Shown here piece after piece: positions 14,160 through 15,804 of a stretch of 15,804 nucleotides of DNA. The notes below the pieces were generated by a model. The model was not told where the DNA came from, ran no database searches, and worked only from the letters and a program-made list of their open reading frames with translations. This stretch comes from Propionibacteriaceae bacterium (GTDB lineage: Bacteria; Actinomycetota; Actinomycetes; Propionibacteriales; Propionibacteriaceae), in assembly GCA_031282235.1 (NCBI GenBank), contig JAITED010000016.1:1-15804 (forward strand). The letters run 5' to 3'. The stretch's first letter is position 1. Each line of letters begins with the position of its first letter. The position numbers and the translations under genes are program-made.

Positions 14160-15224
14160 GTGGAATACCGCGAGTTGGGCAATGCTGGGTTTCAGGTTTC
14201 GCGGCTCGGTTTGGGCACGCTGACTTGGGGGCGAGATGTGGATCCGCCGCTAGCGCGTAAATTACTGCGGGCGTTCGTATCGGCTGGGGGCAACCTGCTT
14301 GATACCGCACCGGCGTATGGGGCGGGGATGGCGGAGCGGATTATCGGCTCGCTGATGCGCCACGACGTACCCCGGGAGCAGTTGATAATCGCCACTAAAG
14401 GCGGCCTCGGGTTGGATGGGAATCAGGCTGTGACCCTAAGCCGTCAGGCGTTAATCAACGATTTGGCGGGCTCGCTCAAACGGCTGGGCACTGATTACGT
14501 AGACATTTGGCAGTTGCACACTTGGGGTGAGGGGCTGGATGAAGCGCTCGGCGCGTTGGATTACGCGGCGGCGCGGGGCATGGCCAGAGCCGTCGGGGTG
14601 TGCAACTACGTGGGTTGGCAGTTGGGCACCGCCGCCACCAAGCAACTCTTGAAAAATACGAAAACCCCACTAGTTGAACCGGGGATAACGCTCGGTGATA
14701 CGAGACCAGCCCTAGCCAGTTTGGGGATAACCCCAAGTGATACGGGAGCAGCGTTAGGGAATACGGGCTCCGCCCCGCTTCAGGTCGCCAGCAGCGAGTA
14801 CTCCCTGCTGGCGCGCGGCGCTGAACTGGAGGTGCTGCCCGCCTGCCGCTACCACGGTTTGGCGTTCTTCGCTTGGGCACCGCTGGGGCGCGGCGTATTA
14901 GCTGGGCGCTATCAAGGTGGCGCCACTCCCCCGGATTCGCGCGCCGCCTCCCCCGGTTTTGAGTGGTATGTGGAACCGTATCGCAACAGCAAATCGGCCG
15001 CCGTGGTGGACGCGCTTGCCCACGCCGCCACCGGACTAGGGCTGGAACTCCCGCAAGTGCCGCTGTTATGGGTACGCGACGCCCCAGGCGTCACCGCCGT
15101 ACTGCTGGGCGCGCGCACCGTAGCGGGGCTCCAACCCTACCTAGCTGCCGAATCAACCACCCTCCCCCCCGAAATCATCACCGCCCTAGACGACATAACC
15201 GGCGGCCCAAACCAGCTCCGCTAA
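14160..15224 (+). CDS. Aldo/keto reductase with an inserted repeat
   Basis: Aldo/keto reductases use NAD(P)H to reduce carbonyl compounds in a TIM-barrel fold. The N terminus MEYRELGNAGFQVSRLGLGT and the catalytic tetrad D48 (LLDTA), Y53 (AYG), K80 (ATKGG) and H120 (QLHTW) are all present. The later EYSLLAR (213-219), WAPLGRGVLAGRY (239-251) and cofactor-end motifs are also intact. Between about residues 172 and 207, just before the EYSLL strand, there is an extra segment holding a 14-residue tandem repeat (GITLGDTRPALASL, then GITPSDTGAALGNT) that ordinary members lack. The 354-residue length is about 35 above the usual 320. The GTG start follows a TAGGTT box; no other start exists in frame upstream. 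Substrate unknown. It converges on the next gene with 11 bp between stops. Confidence 0.88.
   Translation: MEYRELGNAGFQVSRLGLGTLTWGRDVDPPLARKLLRAFVSAGGNLLDTAPAYGAGMAERIIGSLMRHDVPREQLIIATKGGLGLDGNQAVTLSRQALINDLAGSLKRLGTDYVDIWQLHTWGEGLDEALGALDYAAARGMARAVGVCNYVGWQLGTAATKQLLKNTKTPLVEPGITLGDTRPALASLGITPSDTGAALGNTGSAPLQVASSEYSLLARGAELEVLPACRYHGLAFFAWAPLGRGVLAGRYQGGATPPDSRAASPGFEWYVEPYRNSKSAAVVDALAHAATGLGLELPQVPLLWVRDAPGVTAVLLGARTVAGLQPYLAAESTTLPPEIITALDDITGGPNQLR
14682..14765 (+). repeat. In-frame 42-bp tandem repeat inside the aldo/keto reductase gene
   Basis: GGGGATAAC recurs at 14681 and 14723, each followed five bases later by GTGATACG and then GA.CAGC, giving a 42-bp (14-codon) period. A third partial echo, GGAATACGGG, appears near 14758. 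Because the period is a multiple of three, the reading frame is kept. Confidence 0.7.
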
Positions 15225-15235
15225 CGAGACAAAAC

Positions 15236-15804
15236 TTACCGTAGCGGTACGACCGTACAGGCTTGAGCTTCTGCGTTGTCATACAACGGCGCTCCACCGG
15301 GCAACGTCAACGGCGGCGCCCCCTCCACGGCGGGTCGAACCTCCACACAGCCATCAACTGCGCACTCCGAGATAGCGTCATACAAGTCTCTATGCGTCTC
15401 CACCATATCCACGTAATCTCGCCCATTGAACCCCTCGGGCACCAACCCTTTACGCACCAAGCAGGCCGCCACCAAATCATCCCAGTTCTCGTGGTTCGGA
15501 TTCGTCATCATGCCGTAATAAATGATGCCGATGTACGTCATCCACTTGAACTCGCAGTCAGCCACGATTTCTTGCTGCTTGTCGATAGCGTCTATACGAT
15601 TCTCTGCAGCCGCAAAAGTCAACTCTGCAAGCCCAAACCCGTTATCAAGGTAATACGCTGTGATGCCGAGACCACTCTGTGCAATACACTCCAACACCCG
15701 CGATTGGGATTCGGCCATCTCCGCCGCGCTCACCACACCGTCGCGTACCACGTCTCGCACAAACTCAGTGGGCGCATATTCATACGCCTGTGCAAACTCG
15801 GCAG
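15236..15804 (-). CDS. Unidentified protein, C-terminal part (cut by window edge)
   Basis: The frame stays open from the stop at 15236 to the right edge, giving 188 visible residues; a GTG at 15760 is possible but the coding signal continues past it (AEFAQAYEYAPTEF before it), so the gene is probably truncated by the window. The DGVVSAAEMAESQSRVLECIAQSG stretch, read in two parts, resembles a helix pattern I have seen in actinobacterial secreted or lipoprotein-like hypotheticals. Six cysteines are spread along the visible part, which would suit disulfides outside the cytosol. No membrane segment is visible, and the N terminus that would show a signal peptide is missing. I do not recognise the family. 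Confidence 0.65.
   Translation of the reverse strand, partial: AEFAQAYEYAPTEFVRDVVRDGVVSAAEMAESQSRVLECIAQSGLGITAYYLDNGFGLAELTFAAAENRIDAIDKQQEIVADCEFKWMTYIGIIYYGMMTNPNHENWDDLVAACLVRKGLVPEGFNGRDYVDMVETHRDLYDAISECAVDGCVEVRPAVEGAPPLTLPGGAPLYDNAEAQACTVVPLR

Noticed and set aside
13837..14310. 157-residue minus-strand ORF in the repeat-rich gap
   Set aside because: It is built from the inverted-repeat element and the antisense of the aldo/keto reductase start; no start signal or family match.

Overview
This window looks like a chromosomal segment of an actinobacterium (Actinomycetota). The signs are a four-S1-domain ribosomal protein S1 of 482 residues followed by coaE, a DUF1707 membrane protein, a MIP18-Mrp fusion, DapA with the YDIP/GVKDAK signature, moderately high GC by eye, and start codons placed 6-8 nt after TAnnnT promoter boxes with no Shine-Dalgarno. 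I cannot fix the genus from sequence alone.

Layout. 1-288: probable 3' end of a plus-strand gene, then an inverted pair of GC-rich palindromic repeats. 289-2436: coaE and rpsA on the minus strand, separated by a strong terminator. 2620-4484: DUF1707 membrane protein and the Fe-S carrier ATPase mrp on the plus strand, separated by a tandem array of the same repeat family with an exact 44-bp period. 4487-9161: a minus-strand block of dapA, a MarR regulator and a 956-residue FAD plus Fe-S D-2-hydroxyacid dehydrogenase. 9331-12305: an O-methyltransferase and ftsH on the plus strand. 12430-13728: an AAA/DUF4143 ATPase behind three promoter repeats with a 32-bp period. 13729-14159: a repeat-rich gap holding 41-bp tandem repeats and a ~200-bp inverted-repeat (MITE-like) element. 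14160-15224: an aldo/keto reductase with an inserted 14-residue tandem repeat. 15236-15804: the C-terminal part of an unknown minus-strand gene cut by the window edge.

Most genes are housekeeping: CoA synthesis, translation, Fe-S assembly, lysine/cell-wall precursor synthesis and membrane proteolysis. They are mostly separate transcription units; MarR plus the dehydrogenase form the one likely operon, and MarR is the natural candidate for its regulator.

The most unusual material is non-coding: the 32-bp phased motif array over the leaderless DUF4143 promoter, the two intergenic repeat families, and the MITE-like element. The in-frame repeat insertion in the aldo/keto reductase and the FtsH pore-loop substitution are the main protein-level oddities. 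I saw no tRNA, rRNA, CRISPR array, transposase or phage gene.
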